From positions 1 through 64,000 of the forward strand of contig NZ_JACJQU010000003.1 in the NCBI RefSeq assembly GCF_014696825.1: a stretch of DNA of 64,000 nucleotides. Direction: 5' to 3'. The translations under genes and the position numbers were made by a program. Under the pieces are notes generated by a model. It saw only the letters and a program-made list of their open reading frames with translations. It searched no databases and was not told the origin of the DNA. Origin of the DNA: Anabaena sphaerica FACHB-251 (lineage in GTDB: Bacteria > Cyanobacteriota > Cyanobacteriia > Cyanobacteriales > Nostocaceae). Shown in pieces: positions 56,093-64,000 of the stretch (the first letter of the stretch is position 1; each line of letters opens with the position of its first letter).

Positions 56093-56367
56093 AATTAAAA
56101 CTCCTAATGTTTTTTCCTAGTTTCGCTATTGTGGCATAATCTAGATGGTGCGTATCTGCTGAGTGTTTAATGGGATGATTTTTTCTCACGCAGAGGCGCA
56201 GAGGCGCAAAGAGAGAATACCTCGATTTCTTTTAACTAACAGTTTGGTTCTTCAGTACCTCTTCTACCAAACTATTAGTTAAAAACCACAATTTTGCTTT
56301 TAAACTAAGTATAAAAATTGCATAACCCTAGATGTCAAACCGGACTGATTGCTGATTAAGGAAACTC

Positions 56368-57507
56368 TCAATTCCCTGCCTTCAGTTTCCCATAAGCATA
56401 ACGGGTTAAACTACCTTCATTGAGATTGTTCCAACCATACATCCGATCTCTAAAGGGTTTCCACTGTTCATAAACAGCTTTAAAATCAGCATCTTTAGCC
56501 GCAAACTCATCATATAAAGCAAAAGAAGCTTTTTCGGCTGCTTCCAGAATTTCCTGACTATAAGCACGAAGTTGAGTACCCGTTTTTAATAGTTTTTCTA
56601 ATGACTCACTATTGCGGGTATCATAACGAGCTAACATTGTCGTATTCGACTGATATGCAGCGGTTTCTAAAGCTGCTTGGTATTGAGGTGGTAGCTTTTT
56701 CCATTCATCTAAATTGACTTGTACTTCTAGAGTTGGGCCTGGTTCCCACCAACCTGGATAATAGTAAAATTTAGCGACTTTATTTAAACCTAATTTTTCA
56801 TCATCATAAGGGCCTACCCACTCTGCTGCATCAATAGCCCCTGTTTGTAAGGCTTGAAAGATGTCTCCTCCAGGGAGAGTCTGCACTGTTACTCCTAGTT
56901 TGGCCATAACTTGTCCGCCTAAACCGGGGATACGCATTTTTAAGCCCTTGAGGTCATTGACTGTTTTAACTTCCTTGCGAAACCATCCCCCCATCTGTGT
57001 ACCCGTATTTCCCGCAGGAAATTGAATTACATTAAATTTGCGTGCGTAAATTTCCTGAAGTTTAGCTAAACCTCCCCCTTCATATAACCAAGCATTTTGT
57101 TGTTGGGCATTGAGTCCAAATGGTACTGATGTACCAAATGCCAGAGCGGGACTTTTTCCGATGTAGTAATAAGCGGCAGTATGTCCTGCTTGTACTGCGC
57201 CTTGAGAAACAACATTGAGAACTTCTAAACCGGGGGCTATTTCTCCAGCTGCACGGGGTTCGATGATAAATTTACCGTTTGTTAGGGCTTTGACACGATC
57301 TGCCAAAACTTGCGCTCCGCCAAAAATGGTTTCTAAGGATAATGGCCAACTTGTCGCCATTTGCCATTTAATGGTGGGCAAGTTGCTGGTGTCTGCTTGT
57401 GCCTTTGCACCTTGAGTTTGGGCTTTTTGACAGCCACCGACAATTGCTACTCCTGTAGCTGCGATCGCACTTTGAGATAATCTGTTAACAATAGCTCGAC
57501 GTTTCAT
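56368..57507 (-). CDS. dctP: TRAP transporter substrate-binding protein (DctP/TakP-like)
   Basis: This 379-residue periplasmic binding protein starts with [20 protein letters not shown] and a lipobox-like VGGC at about residues 23-26. It is therefore probably a lipoprotein, possibly exported by Tat. The DctP core is complete ([73 protein letters not shown]). The EWVGPYDD and PGWWEPG segments resemble TakP-type 2-oxo-acid binders and the pyruvate TRAP system known in Anabaena. It is divergent from the two permease genes, with ~100 bp between, and surely serves them. Confidence 0.9.
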   Translation of the reverse strand: MKRRAIVNRLSQSAIAATGVAIVGGCQKAQTQGAKAQADTSNLPTIKWQMATSWPLSLETIFGGAQVLADRVKALTNGKFIIEPRAAGEIAPGLEVLNVVSQGAVQAGHTAAYYYIGKSPALAFGTSVPFGLNAQQQNAWLYEGGGLAKLQEIYARKFNVIQFPAGNTGTQMGGWFRKEVKTVNDLKGLKMRIPGLGGQVMAKLGVTVQTLPGGDIFQALQTGAIDAAEWVGPYDDEKLGLNKVAKFYYYPGWWEPGPTLEVQVNLDEWKKLPPQYQAALETAAYQSNTTMLARYDTRNSESLEKLLKTGTQLRAYSQEILEAAEKASFALYDEFAAKDADFKAVYEQWKPFRDRMYGWNNLNEGSLTRYAYGKLKAGN

Positions 57508-57609
57508 AAAAGTTAATACTATTTACTAACCATAAAGATGTTCCCACAATATCATATTGATGCAACAATTCAGGTAAAATAAGATGCTTAATTTATATGT
57601 TTCTTGTTT

Positions 57610-58233
57610 ATGCGTGAATCAAGAAGATTTTCTTTAATCAGTAGGTTGTTAAAATTTTCACAATTTATTGACAATTGTGCTGATAAATTGGGATGGTTAT
57701 CCAATTGGCTAGTTTTACTCACAATAGGAGTTGGTTTTTTTAATGTAGTAGCTCGTTATCTGGGGCGTTTCATTGGAGTGCAATTATCTTCTAACGCTTT
57801 ATTAGAACTGCAATGGTATTTGTTTTCTCTAACTTTTTTACTAGGTTTTGTTTATATTTTACGGCATGGAGAAAATGTGCGGGTTGATTTTCTCTACACT
57901 AATATGAGTGAAAAAAAACGCGCCTTAGTTGATTTTGTAGGAACAATTTTATTTTTAATTCCCTTTTGTCTAATTGGCATTTGGGTAACATTCAACCCAG
58001 TTTTACAGTCTTGGGGAAGGTCAAGTGATGGTAGTTGGGGAACTTGGGAAATATCTTCTGATGCTAATGGTTTACCCCGCGCACCGATAAAAACTATGGT
58101 TCCGATAGGGTTATTATTGCTGCTTTTACAAAGTATTTCTCAAGCAATTAAATATCTAGCAGTATTATTAGGCTATCACCAAGTAGCGGAACAAATTCGC
58201 TTAGAGACATCCGAAAATATCAATATTGAATAG
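57610..58233 (+). CDS. dctQ: TRAP transporter small permease subunit
   Basis: This 207-residue membrane protein has four hydrophobic segments. The DctQ hallmark is visible ([32 protein letters not shown], in pieces around residues 70-100). It pairs with the large permease in sodium-driven uptake of organic acids. The ATG at 57610 is preferred over the TTG at 57604. The next gene starts 9 bp after its stop, so the two are co-transcribed. Confidence 0.9.
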   Translation: MRESRRFSLISRLLKFSQFIDNCADKLGWLSNWLVLLTIGVGFFNVVARYLGRFIGVQLSSNALLELQWYLFSLTFLLGFVYILRHGENVRVDFLYTNMSEKKRALVDFVGTILFLIPFCLIGIWVTFNPVLQSWGRSSDGSWGTWEISSDANGLPRAPIKTMVPIGLLLLLLQSISQAIKYLAVLLGYHQVAEQIRLETSENINIE

Positions 58234-58241
58234 GGGAAATT

Positions 58242-59585
58242 ATGGGTTTTGAATGGTTAGCAATTTTCATGTTTGTCGGCTTTTTCTTTATTCTCATGAG
58301 TGGCTTTCCTGTCGCTTTTTCCTTTGCCGGTACAGCCATTGTTTTTGGACTTATTGGTACAGCAGTAGGGGCTTTTAATCCTGCTCGTCTACTACTATTA
58401 CCCAATAGTTGGTTCGGTACAATGTCTAATTTTACTTTACTCGCTATTCCCTTTTTTGTTTTTCTGGGTGCGGTTTTAGAAAAGTCTGGATTAGCGGAAG
58501 AGTTATTAGAAACTATTGGGATTGTTTTAAGTCGTTTACGGGGAGGATTAGCGTTAGCAGTTGTTTTAGTAGGAACGGTTTTAGCCGCAACAACGGGAGT
58601 TGTCGCTGCCACAGTAATTGTTATGGGAATGTTATCATTACCTGTAATGTTACGCTATGGCTATGATAAAAAATTAGCTGCTGGGGTAATAGTTGCTTCT
58701 GGTACTTTAGCCCAGTTAATTCCTCCGAGTTTAGTCTTAGTAATTCTTAGTGATCAAATTGGTGTTTCTGTCGGAGATTTATTTTTAGGGGCATTAATTC
58801 CCGGATTAATGTTATCTGGTTCTTATATTCTCTATATTTTAGGACTAGCTTTTTTTCAACCGGAAAAAGTTCCACCTATCCCTGCGGATGTGGAAATTCC
58901 TCAAGGTAGTCAATTAATTAAGAAAGTTTTTAAAGCGGTTGTTCCTCCTATTCTTTTAATTTTTGCAGTATTAGGCAGTATTTTTTTTGGTGTTGCCACT
59001 CCCACAGAAGCAGGTGCAGTTGGTGCGGTTGGGGCTTCTGTTCTTGCAGCTTTTAATAAACGTTTAACACCACAATTAATTCGTGATGCTGCTCATTCTA
59101 CCGCAGTAATTACTTCTTTGGTGGTCATGATTCTCTTCTGTTCTTCGATGTTTAGTTTGGTGTTTGATGCTTTGGGTGGAAAAACTCTCATTACTAATTT
59201 ATTAACAGGTTTACCTGGAGGATATTGGGGGTTTTTAATTGTGAGTAATTTAGCAATTTTTGCTCTGGGAGTTTTTCTAGAATTTATGGAAATTTGCTTT
59301 ATTGCTATGCCTTTATTTGTACCAGCAGCCCAAGCTTTAAATATTGATATGGTTTGGTTTGGTGTGGTAATAGCCATTAATTTACAAACGGCTTTTATTT
59401 CTCCACCTGTGGGATTTTCTTTGTTTTATTTACAAAGTGTTGCCCCTAAAGAAGTGAGTACCTTGGATATTCATAAAAGTGCTATTCCTTTTATGGTCTT
59501 ACAGTTTATTGTGTTGTTAATTGTGATTTTTTGCCCGCAAACTGTCCGCTGGTTAATTGATATTTCGGCAACAAAGGGGAGTTGA
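58242..59585 (+). CDS. dctM: TRAP transporter large permease subunit
   Basis: This 447-residue DctM-type transport channel has about 12 hydrophobic segments. Characteristic motifs are [11 protein letters not shown] near the start, [52 protein letters not shown], and [15 protein letters not shown] near the end. A GGGGAAATT ribosome-binding site precedes the ATG. It forms one operon with the small permease. Transport is probably sodium-coupled, with the substrate set by the divergently encoded binding protein. Confidence 0.94.
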   Translation: MGFEWLAIFMFVGFFFILMSGFPVAFSFAGTAIVFGLIGTAVGAFNPARLLLLPNSWFGTMSNFTLLAIPFFVFLGAVLEKSGLAEELLETIGIVLSRLRGGLALAVVLVGTVLAATTGVVAATVIVMGMLSLPVMLRYGYDKKLAAGVIVASGTLAQLIPPSLVLVILSDQIGVSVGDLFLGALIPGLMLSGSYILYILGLAFFQPEKVPPIPADVEIPQGSQLIKKVFKAVVPPILLIFAVLGSIFFGVATPTEAGAVGAVGASVLAAFNKRLTPQLIRDAAHSTAVITSLVVMILFCSSMFSLVFDALGGKTLITNLLTGLPGGYWGFLIVSNLAIFALGVFLEFMEICFIAMPLFVPAAQALNIDMVWFGVVIAINLQTAFISPPVGFSLFYLQSVAPKEVSTLDIHKSAIPFMVLQFIVLLIVIFCPQTVRWLIDISATKGS

Positions 59586-59634
59586 AAAATAATGCGTAAT
59601 GCGTAATTAAGTTTTCATTTCAGCCGGACATGAT

Positions 59635-60054
59635 ATGACGGGAGAAAATATCAACATACCTCAAATTTTACGAGTTTTTGTATATGGTACTCTCAAACCA
59701 GGTGAAGCTAATTATCACTTGTGTGAACGTCAAGTATTAAGAGCAAAAAAAGCAATAACATCAGGTAAATTGTTTACTTTACCAATGGGTTATCCCGCGA
59801 TGACTTTAGGAGATGGCAAAGTTCACGGTTATTTGCTCTATTTTGCTGACTCCGCGATTTTAACAGCGTTGGATGATTTAGAAGATTATGATTCCACAAG
59901 ACCAACATCAAAAAACCTCTATAATCGGCAATCTATAGAGATTTTTGAGCCAATCGGCTTATCTTTGGGTTGGGCTTGGGCGTACTTAATGACACCAGAA
60001 AAGGTTGACCGATTCGGTGGTATTCCTCAGATGGACGGCTGTTGGAACAGTTAA
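59635..60054 (+). CDS. Gamma-glutamylcyclotransferase-like (AIG2/GGCT) protein
   Basis: This 139-residue protein has the GGCT fold signature FVYGTLKPGEANYHL (residues ~12-26), the conserved central strand VHGYLLYF and the acidic LDDLEDYD region. The GGCT catalytic glutamate should lie in that region. These small enzymes release 5-oxoproline from gamma-glutamyl peptides, or act on other gamma-glutamyl amines. The exact substrate is unknown. It may be the last gene of the TRAP permease operon (49-bp gap with TAATGCG repeats). Confidence 0.82.
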   Translation: MTGENINIPQILRVFVYGTLKPGEANYHLCERQVLRAKKAITSGKLFTLPMGYPAMTLGDGKVHGYLLYFADSAILTALDDLEDYDSTRPTSKNLYNRQSIEIFEPIGLSLGWAWAYLMTPEKVDRFGGIPQMDGCWNS

Positions 60055-60073
60055 CGTCAAAGCTTTTAAAGTC

Positions 60074-60108
60074 TCACCTGTCACCTGTCACCTGTCACCT
60101 GTCACCTC
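60074..60108. repeat. Heptamer repeat (TCACCTG)n
   Basis: About five TCACCTG copies lie between the converging GGCT-like and anti-sigma genes. It is the same STRR type as elsewhere in the window. Confidence 0.9.
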
Positions 60109-60112
60109 TAAA

Positions 60113-60772
60113 TTAGTTGATGTCTAATTCTGTGTCTCGTTCTAAAGTTTTCGACTGATTAACGGGCTTTTTTGGTAAAGCCACTGCCGTTTTGGGAATT
60201 TCAATGACAGGGTTATTCAAGGCTACCATTAGCGGTGAAACAGGCGCTGCTGGCTGTTTTATTACTGCTGTTGGTTGTATTTTTTGTTGTGCAAGTTCCC
60301 ATTTGGATGTATTACCTGGGATGAAGCCAGATATTGTACCAATGACACAAGCCGCTACAGCTGCACCACCAAACATCCAACCTAACTGGTAACGGTGGCG
60401 TAAGCGTTTCCAAACTTGTTGGAATGTGACTTCTGGTGACTGTTCAGATGCTGGTATGGGCATGGTTCGTACACCTTGCCTCAGCTTTAAAAGTCGTGCA
60501 TACAAGCACTTAACTGAGTCATCCGTGTCCAGCCATTGTTCTACTTGCTTACGTTCGGTAGCAGTAACTTCGCCATCGAGGTAAGCACTCAATAACTCGA
60601 AGCGGTCAGTTTCGTTGTGCTGTAAGCAATCACGGTTCTCCATATCCTTAGTACCCGTTGATTCATTGGTATATATGGCTTGCGCCACGCTATCGCTATC
60701 AGCCATTCCATTGGATACGTCACCAGGGAGTTGTGAGGGGGAACGGTCATTAAACTGAGAATCAGTATTCAT
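60113..60772 (-). CDS. Anti-sigma factor for SigG
   Basis: This 219-residue protein is predicted to bind the ECF sigma factor encoded just upstream. The N-terminal cytoplasmic part has an anti-sigma-like helical segment (about 53-100, DRFELLSAYLDGEVTATERK). No H-x3-C-x2-C zinc motif is seen, so it is not a ZAS type. One transmembrane helix lies at ~131-152 (WMFGGAAVAACVIGTISGFI) and a Pro/Lys-rich periplasmic tail ends it. Residues 24-33 (ADSDSVAQAI) are encoded by a ~29-bp small dispersed element (60674-60702), in frame. A later start at Met44 (60643) would put that element in the leader, but its ribosome-binding site is poorly spaced. Confidence 0.82.
   Translation of the reverse strand: MNTDSQFNDRSPSQLPGDVSNGMADSDSVAQAIYTNESTGTKDMENRDCLQHNETDRFELLSAYLDGEVTATERKQVEQWLDTDDSVKCLYARLLKLRQGVRTMPIPASEQSPEVTFQQVWKRLRHRYQLGWMFGGAAVAACVIGTISGFIPGNTSKWELAQQKIQPTAVIKQPAAPVSPLMVALNNPVIEIPKTAVALPKKPVNQSKTLERDTELDIN
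60674..60702 (+). mobile_element. Very small dispersed element (SDR-like), copy C, inside a reading frame
   Basis: ATATGGCTTGCGCCACGCTA and the following TCGCTATCAG align with the insertion at 6811 over 30 positions with three differences, counting one gap. The insert lies in the N-terminal linker of the anti-sigma gene and keeps its frame. Confidence 0.6.
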
Positions 60773-60934
60773 TCTAACGTTTTTACCAAGTCATACACGG
60801 GTAAACACAGCGGATAAATTTGAGAATTTAAGCAATTTTGCTGGTAAAGGGCAGAAAAATCTATTTATTACCACAATTATTACTAATTTTCAATTCTACC
60901 ATCATGGAATTGAGGAAGATGATCGTCAATTGAT

Positions 60935-61591
60935 TTACGTATCGAGATAAGGTTGCAACTGGGATTGCAATCTGGTTCTAGCTCTAGCTATTCTCGATTT
61001 TACAGTTCCTAGAGAAACGCCGGTGATTTCGGCAATTTCTTCATAGGGCAGACCTTCGATTTCTCTCAGGACAATTGTAGTACGGAACACCTCTGGTAAA
61101 TCGGCGATCGCTTCTCGCAGTTGCTCGTAAAATTCTCTAGTTGTGAGTTCTTCCTCTGGGCCTGGTGTATCACCGGCAATTTCCCAATCCATCTCACCAT
61201 CTTCTAGCGAGCGGGGAGCATCCAGTGAGAGGGGAGCGACAACCCGTTTGCGTTTACGCAACTCGTCGTAGAACAAGTTAGTAGCAATACGGCTTAACCA
61301 ACCCCGAAATTTAGCAGGTTCTTGCAATCGGTTAATATGCCGATAGACGCGAATCCAAACTTCTTGAGCCAAGTCGGCTCTGTCAGACCAGTCAGGAGCC
61401 AGGTGGTATAGAACCCTATCCACCTGAGTCTGATAGCGTCGCAACAGTTCTGCGAAGGCAGCTTTATCTGGACGCAATCCTGCTTGACAGCGCAAAATAA
61501 GATCGTGATTTGAGAGTTTGTCAACTTGCACCGATGCTTGTGAATAAGTTGCATCAACAGCTGACCAGGATACAGTAATCGATTGACTCAT
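60935..61591 (-). CDS. sigG: ECF-type RNA polymerase sigma factor SigG
   Basis: This 218-residue group 4 sigma factor has region 2 with the core-binding and -10 recognition part (DRADLAQEVWIRVYRHINRL). WLSRIATNLFYDELRKRKR follows. A linker rich in acidic residues comes next, and region 4 has the -35 recognition helix ITGVSLGTVKSRIARAR. The neighbour pattern, SigG followed by a membrane anti-sigma gene, is that of other cyanobacteria (slr1545/slr1546 in Synechocystis). It probably directs an envelope-stress response released from the anti-sigma protein. The ATG at 61591 (MSQSITVSW) is preferred over 61624. Confidence 0.9.
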   Translation of the reverse strand: MSQSITVSWSAVDATYSQASVQVDKLSNHDLILRCQAGLRPDKAAFAELLRRYQTQVDRVLYHLAPDWSDRADLAQEVWIRVYRHINRLQEPAKFRGWLSRIATNLFYDELRKRKRVVAPLSLDAPRSLEDGEMDWEIAGDTPGPEEELTTREFYEQLREAIADLPEVFRTTIVLREIEGLPYEEIAEITGVSLGTVKSRIARARTRLQSQLQPYLDT

Positions 61592-61921
61592 AGATCGTAC
61601 TGGCTTTAAATAATCCCTTATCATTAGACCTGATAATCTGCCAGATGTTCCTAAGTTACGTGACGGATTTATGATCGGAACACGGAAGTATATAGCAGAA
61701 ATCCCTAATCTGGGTGTGGGGTATGGTAAAACAGTCAGTAAATTGTATTCATGTAAACAACTGACTACTGCCCCTTGACAAAAAGGACTATCTATAGATG
61801 ATGAAGATATTGTCAGCGTAATGAGACAACTGATAATTATTGATAAATTCTTTGCTAATTGGCTGCTCTAGGCAGTCCATAATTTTAATGAGCCAGATAT
61901 GTCAGGGATAAACAATAAGCA
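61592..61921. other. Divergent intergenic region between sigG and the L,D-transpeptidase
   Basis: The ~330-bp gap must hold the promoters of both divergent genes. Self-regulation by SigG and coupling to a cell-wall gene would be sensible, but I cannot define a SigG promoter motif from this sequence alone. No ORF or repeat is evident. Confidence 0.5.
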
Positions 61922-62722
61922 ATGGCAATGGCAAGAAATGAATCTGTAGCGCGGATGGTGATGTTCCTCTGTTTTGGCACAGCAATTTTGTCTCTCGCTG
62001 TCCATTGGCACAACATGAAAACCACAGCGCAGTTAAATCCGTCTTTTTCCACTACATTAAGGAAAAATTCTACTGCCCCCAATGACTCTAGTCATAACCA
62101 ATCTGAAGGGATTAGCATTGGGGAAACGGCTTTGGGTGCTTCTTTTCCCTCGTCTCCATCAAATTCTGTTGCTGGTAAAAAATATGTGGCTAGTGCTGCG
62201 GATACACCAAAAAAGACAAAGCTGGTAGTGCCAGGACAAGGACAAGGAGAGAACCAGAAAACAAACAACAGACCGAAGGGCTTTTTCTTTCCCGGTGTGG
62301 CTGAGGCCAAATCTGTTCAGGGACTAGGGTCTACTCAGGTACAAGTTGTAGTTGATATAAGCGATCGCCGGGTCTATGTTCACCGCTATGACCAAGTGAT
62401 CGCTAGTTATCCCATTGCTGTAGGTAAAAAAGGTTGGGAAACACCAACAGGTAATTTTCAAGTCATACATAAGGAACATCACCCAATTTGGAAGCATCCG
62501 ATTACTGGGCAAGTATTTGAAGCAGGTACGGATAGTCCTTTGGGTGACAGATGGATTGGTTTTTGGTCAGATGGCAGAAACGAAATTGGCTTTCATGGTA
62601 CACCTGATACTGACTTAGTGGGAGCAGCTGTGTCTCATGGTTGCTTAAGAATGCGTAATCCTGATGTGCGAATGTTATATGATCAAGTTAGCTTAGGCAC
62701 AACAGTATTAGTGCGAGACTGA
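61922..62722 (+). CDS. L,D-transpeptidase (YkuD family)
   Basis: This 266-residue envelope protein has an N-terminal signal anchor (about residues 11-27, RMVMFLCFGTAILSLAV) and a low-complexity linker. A C-terminal YkuD domain follows from ~140: VVVDISDRRVYVHRYDQVIA, then SYPIAVGKKGWETPTGNFQV and GFHGTPD. The catalytic segment VSHGCLRMRNPDV carries the nucleophilic Cys. It should form or remodel peptidoglycan cross-links in the periplasm. It is divergent from SigG, a possible envelope-stress regulator. Confidence 0.92.
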   Translation: MAMARNESVARMVMFLCFGTAILSLAVHWHNMKTTAQLNPSFSTTLRKNSTAPNDSSHNQSEGISIGETALGASFPSSPSNSVAGKKYVASAADTPKKTKLVVPGQGQGENQKTNNRPKGFFFPGVAEAKSVQGLGSTQVQVVVDISDRRVYVHRYDQVIASYPIAVGKKGWETPTGNFQVIHKEHHPIWKHPITGQVFEAGTDSPLGDRWIGFWSDGRNEIGFHGTPDTDLVGAAVSHGCLRMRNPDVRMLYDQVSLGTTVLVRD

Positions 62723-62730
62723 AACCGCAG

Positions 62731-62822
62731 GAGGCTGGGGACTGGGGACTGGGGACTGGGGACTGGGGACTGGGTAAAATTCATCAACTTTTGCCTTTTG
62801 CCTTTTGCCTCTTGCCTATTCC
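62731..62822. repeat. Heptamer repeats (GGGGACT)n and (TTTTGCC)n
   Basis: About five GGGGACT copies (62737-62774) and then four TTTTGCC-type copies (62785-62815) separate the converging L,D-transpeptidase and ComFB genes. Confidence 0.9.
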
Positions 62823-62837
62823 CTATTCACCTGTCAA

Positions 62838-63392
62838 CTATTTTGAAGAGTCCTGTGCGTTTTGCTCAAAATTAGGTGCGTAGACTTGAAGTAAGTTACT
62901 GACTTGACTAAGAACATCGTTACCAGTAGTTTTCCCTAAAGCTTGACGTTCTGGGAAGAATTCAGGTTGATCCAAGTAACGATCAATAGCTTTGGCTACT
63001 TGTTGAGAGATAATTTCCTGAAGTTCTGTTTTAGCGCGTTGGCGTTGGTAATTTGCGCCTTCTTCTGTCGTAGCATACAGGGGTGGTAGACGGTTGAGGG
63101 CGTAAGCAGTGATATCTCCCACATCTAAAGAGCTTTCACAGCTGGCTTCAATTTCGGCTACTTTAGCGATTACCTCAGTCAGTACCAATTCTTCCATAAC
63201 GTTAATAAACTGTTTGCGAGGTACTGCTACTACTTCACCAGTCAGCAATGAACCCATCAATAGATCAAGCGCCATGTACTCTTCAATTGAGAGATCTGAG
63301 GCGTTATCACAGATTCTACCAACTTCTGCTTCCATTGCTGGTGTCAGATAACCGTCCTGGAGAGCTTGTTCAACAATTTTTTTAATACTCAT
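62838..63392 (-). CDS. ComFB-family protein (cyclic dinucleotide receptor-like)
   Basis: This 184-residue protein has the ComFB domain at about residues 60-130: FINVMEELVLTEVIAKVAEI, with later CESSLDVGDITAYALNRLPP and LYATTEEG. Cyanobacterial members have been shown to bind c-di-GMP or c-di-AMP, and one controls cell size in Anabaena (CdgR). The N-terminal 55 residues form a helical extension (EEYMALDLLMGSLLTGEV) typical of the cyanobacterial subgroup. A cytoplasmic second-messenger effector role is therefore likely. The exact ligand cannot be read from sequence. Confidence 0.85.
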   Translation of the reverse strand: MSIKKIVEQALQDGYLTPAMEAEVGRICDNASDLSIEEYMALDLLMGSLLTGEVVAVPRKQFINVMEELVLTEVIAKVAEIEASCESSLDVGDITAYALNRLPPLYATTEEGANYQRQRAKTELQEIISQQVAKAIDRYLDQPEFFPERQALGKTTGNDVLSQVSNLLQVYAPNFEQNAQDSSK

Positions 63393-63426
63393 AAATTCTC
63401 ACGATTAAATTTAAGCCATATCATTT

Positions 63427-63497
63427 ATAATTCATAATTCCTAATTCATAATTGTTATTTCTATTACGAATTAGGAATTACGAATTAGGAATTACTA
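63427..63497. repeat. AATTCCTAATTC/GAATTAGGAATT inverted repeat
   Basis: Heptamer-like AATTCAT/AATTCCT units on the left and two copies of ACGAATTAGGAATT on the right pair into a long AT-rich hairpin. It fills the gap between the M23 peptidase and ComFB genes. Confidence 0.7.
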
Positions 63498-64000
63498 ATC
63501 AAAGATCTTAGCTTTCCAAGATGTGGGATCAATAGATTGTCCATTCACATATAGACCCCAGTGTAAGTGAGGCCCAGTAGAAGCACCGGTAGAACCTACT
63601 GCACCAATTAGCTGACCAGCTTTGACAATATCACCCTCTTTGACATTAATGCGACTGAGGTGCATGAAAATGCTGGTGACTCCCTGACCGTGGTCAATGC
63701 CAACTACGTTACCATGAACTCGGAATCCTTGGGATACTGTGCCAACTAAAGCTACTTTGCCAGCTGCTGGAGCAATTACGGCTGAACCGGATGCACCAGC
63801 GTAGTCTAGACCACGATGGTAGTAATCATTTGCAAATTTACCATTATAGTAGCGCCTTACACCATAGGTTGTCGTCATTCTTCCTTTATTTGGTCTGAGG
63901 AAAACACCATTCCAATATTTTTCCGGTGTTTGTAGAGCTTTAAACTCCTTTGCCCGTTTTAGTTCATATTCTGTGGCTCTAACTCCGGCTTTTCCTGGTG
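63495..64000 (-). CDS. M23-family peptidase, C-terminal part (5' end outside window)
   Basis: The frame is open from the window edge to the stop at 63495, 168 codons. The visible part has the LytM/M23 zinc endopeptidase domain: YHRGLDYAGASGSAVIAPAA (HxxxD zinc ligands), GNVVGIDHGQGVTSIFMHLS, and GPHLHWGLYVNGQSIDPTSW with the HxH motif. All catalytic ligands are present. It would cleave peptidoglycan cross-bridges in the periplasm, or act as an activator. The ATG at 63878 is internal: codons upstream (VRATEYELKRAKEFKALQTP) continue the family sequence, so the true start lies beyond 64000. Confidence 0.9.
   Translation of the reverse strand, partial: PGKAGVRATEYELKRAKEFKALQTPEKYWNGVFLRPNKGRMTTTYGVRRYYNGKFANDYYHRGLDYAGASGSAVIAPAAGKVALVGTVSQGFRVHGNVVGIDHGQGVTSIFMHLSRINVKEGDIVKAGQLIGAVGSTGASTGPHLHWGLYVNGQSIDPTSWKAKIFD

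Noticed and set aside
58220-58612. 130-codon minus-strand frame inside the TRAP large permease gene
   Set aside because: It is Lys/Pro/Thr-rich shadow coding opposite a well-supported membrane protein and has no independent features.
1-64000. tRNA, rRNA or known riboswitch genes
   Set aside because: No cloverleaf with a T-loop consensus, rRNA core sequence or recognisable riboswitch core was seen by eye; a covariance-model scan was not possible.

Overview
The window looks like chromosomal DNA from a filamentous, probably heterocyst-forming cyanobacterium (Nostocales: Nostoc/Anabaena/Dolichospermum type). The evidence is the low GC content, many HIP1 octamers (GCGATCGC), many heptameric tandem repeats and small palindromic dispersed repeats, and cyanobacterial or plastid families (Ycf46, Ycf35/DUF1257, DUF2997, SigG with its anti-sigma factor, ComFB/CdgR type). 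No tRNA, rRNA, CRISPR array, reverse transcriptase or transposase gene was seen. || Layout. 1-6.6 kb: an M50 site-2 protease and an RND efflux adaptor/pump pair. 6.6-11.5 kb: three tandem paralogues with an N-terminal HEAT-like module and a C-terminal FGE-sulfatase (C-type-lectin-like) domain, separated by a long repeated inverted-repeat block. Their last ~35 residues vary as targets of a diversity-generating retroelement (DGR) do, but no template repeat or reverse transcriptase lies in the window. 11.5-17.6 kb: a HEPN-like protein, then a chaperone-type cluster (Ycf46 AAA+ ATPase, DUF1257, DUF2997, membrane-anchored GrpE-like factor, short Hsp70). 17.7-25.2 kb: two zinc-ribbon Ser/Thr kinases with paralogous C-terminal domains, a PaaK-like adenylate-forming enzyme, a small secreted basic protein and an exported CHAT protease-like protein. 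|| 25.8-49 kb: an accessory island of very large, probably type I secreted proteins. They include a PhoX-like beta-propeller protein, a phytase-like protein with two nested GDPD domains, a 1704-residue phytase multidomain protein, a choice-of-anchor-L protein and a Calx-beta/Ig-like/DUF4114 protein. Four share an almost interchangeable ~190-residue C-terminal calcium-binding module. PhoB-type boxes (CTTAACCT, 11-bp phasing) can be proposed upstream of the three phosphatase-like genes, so the island looks like an extracellular organophosphate-scavenging system. An MFS transporter, a GlcNAc-kinase-like protein and a tRNA-dihydrouridine synthase sit between these genes. || 49-53.5 kb: a methyltransferase with a decayed inverted fragment of itself upstream, a small protein/HNH nuclease pair and an AIPR abortive-infection-type protein. 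53.5-64 kb: ordinary core genes: leuS, a divergently arranged TRAP transporter for probable 2-oxo acids, a GGCT-like protein, SigG and its anti-sigma factor, an L,D-transpeptidase, a ComFB-family protein and an M23 peptidase cut by the window edge. || Small mobile or repetitive DNA is rich and nested. There is a TA-flanked MITE inside a larger repeat, an 89-bp MITE with a 3-bp duplication, and a ~25-30-bp element family with one copy inside the anti-sigma reading frame.
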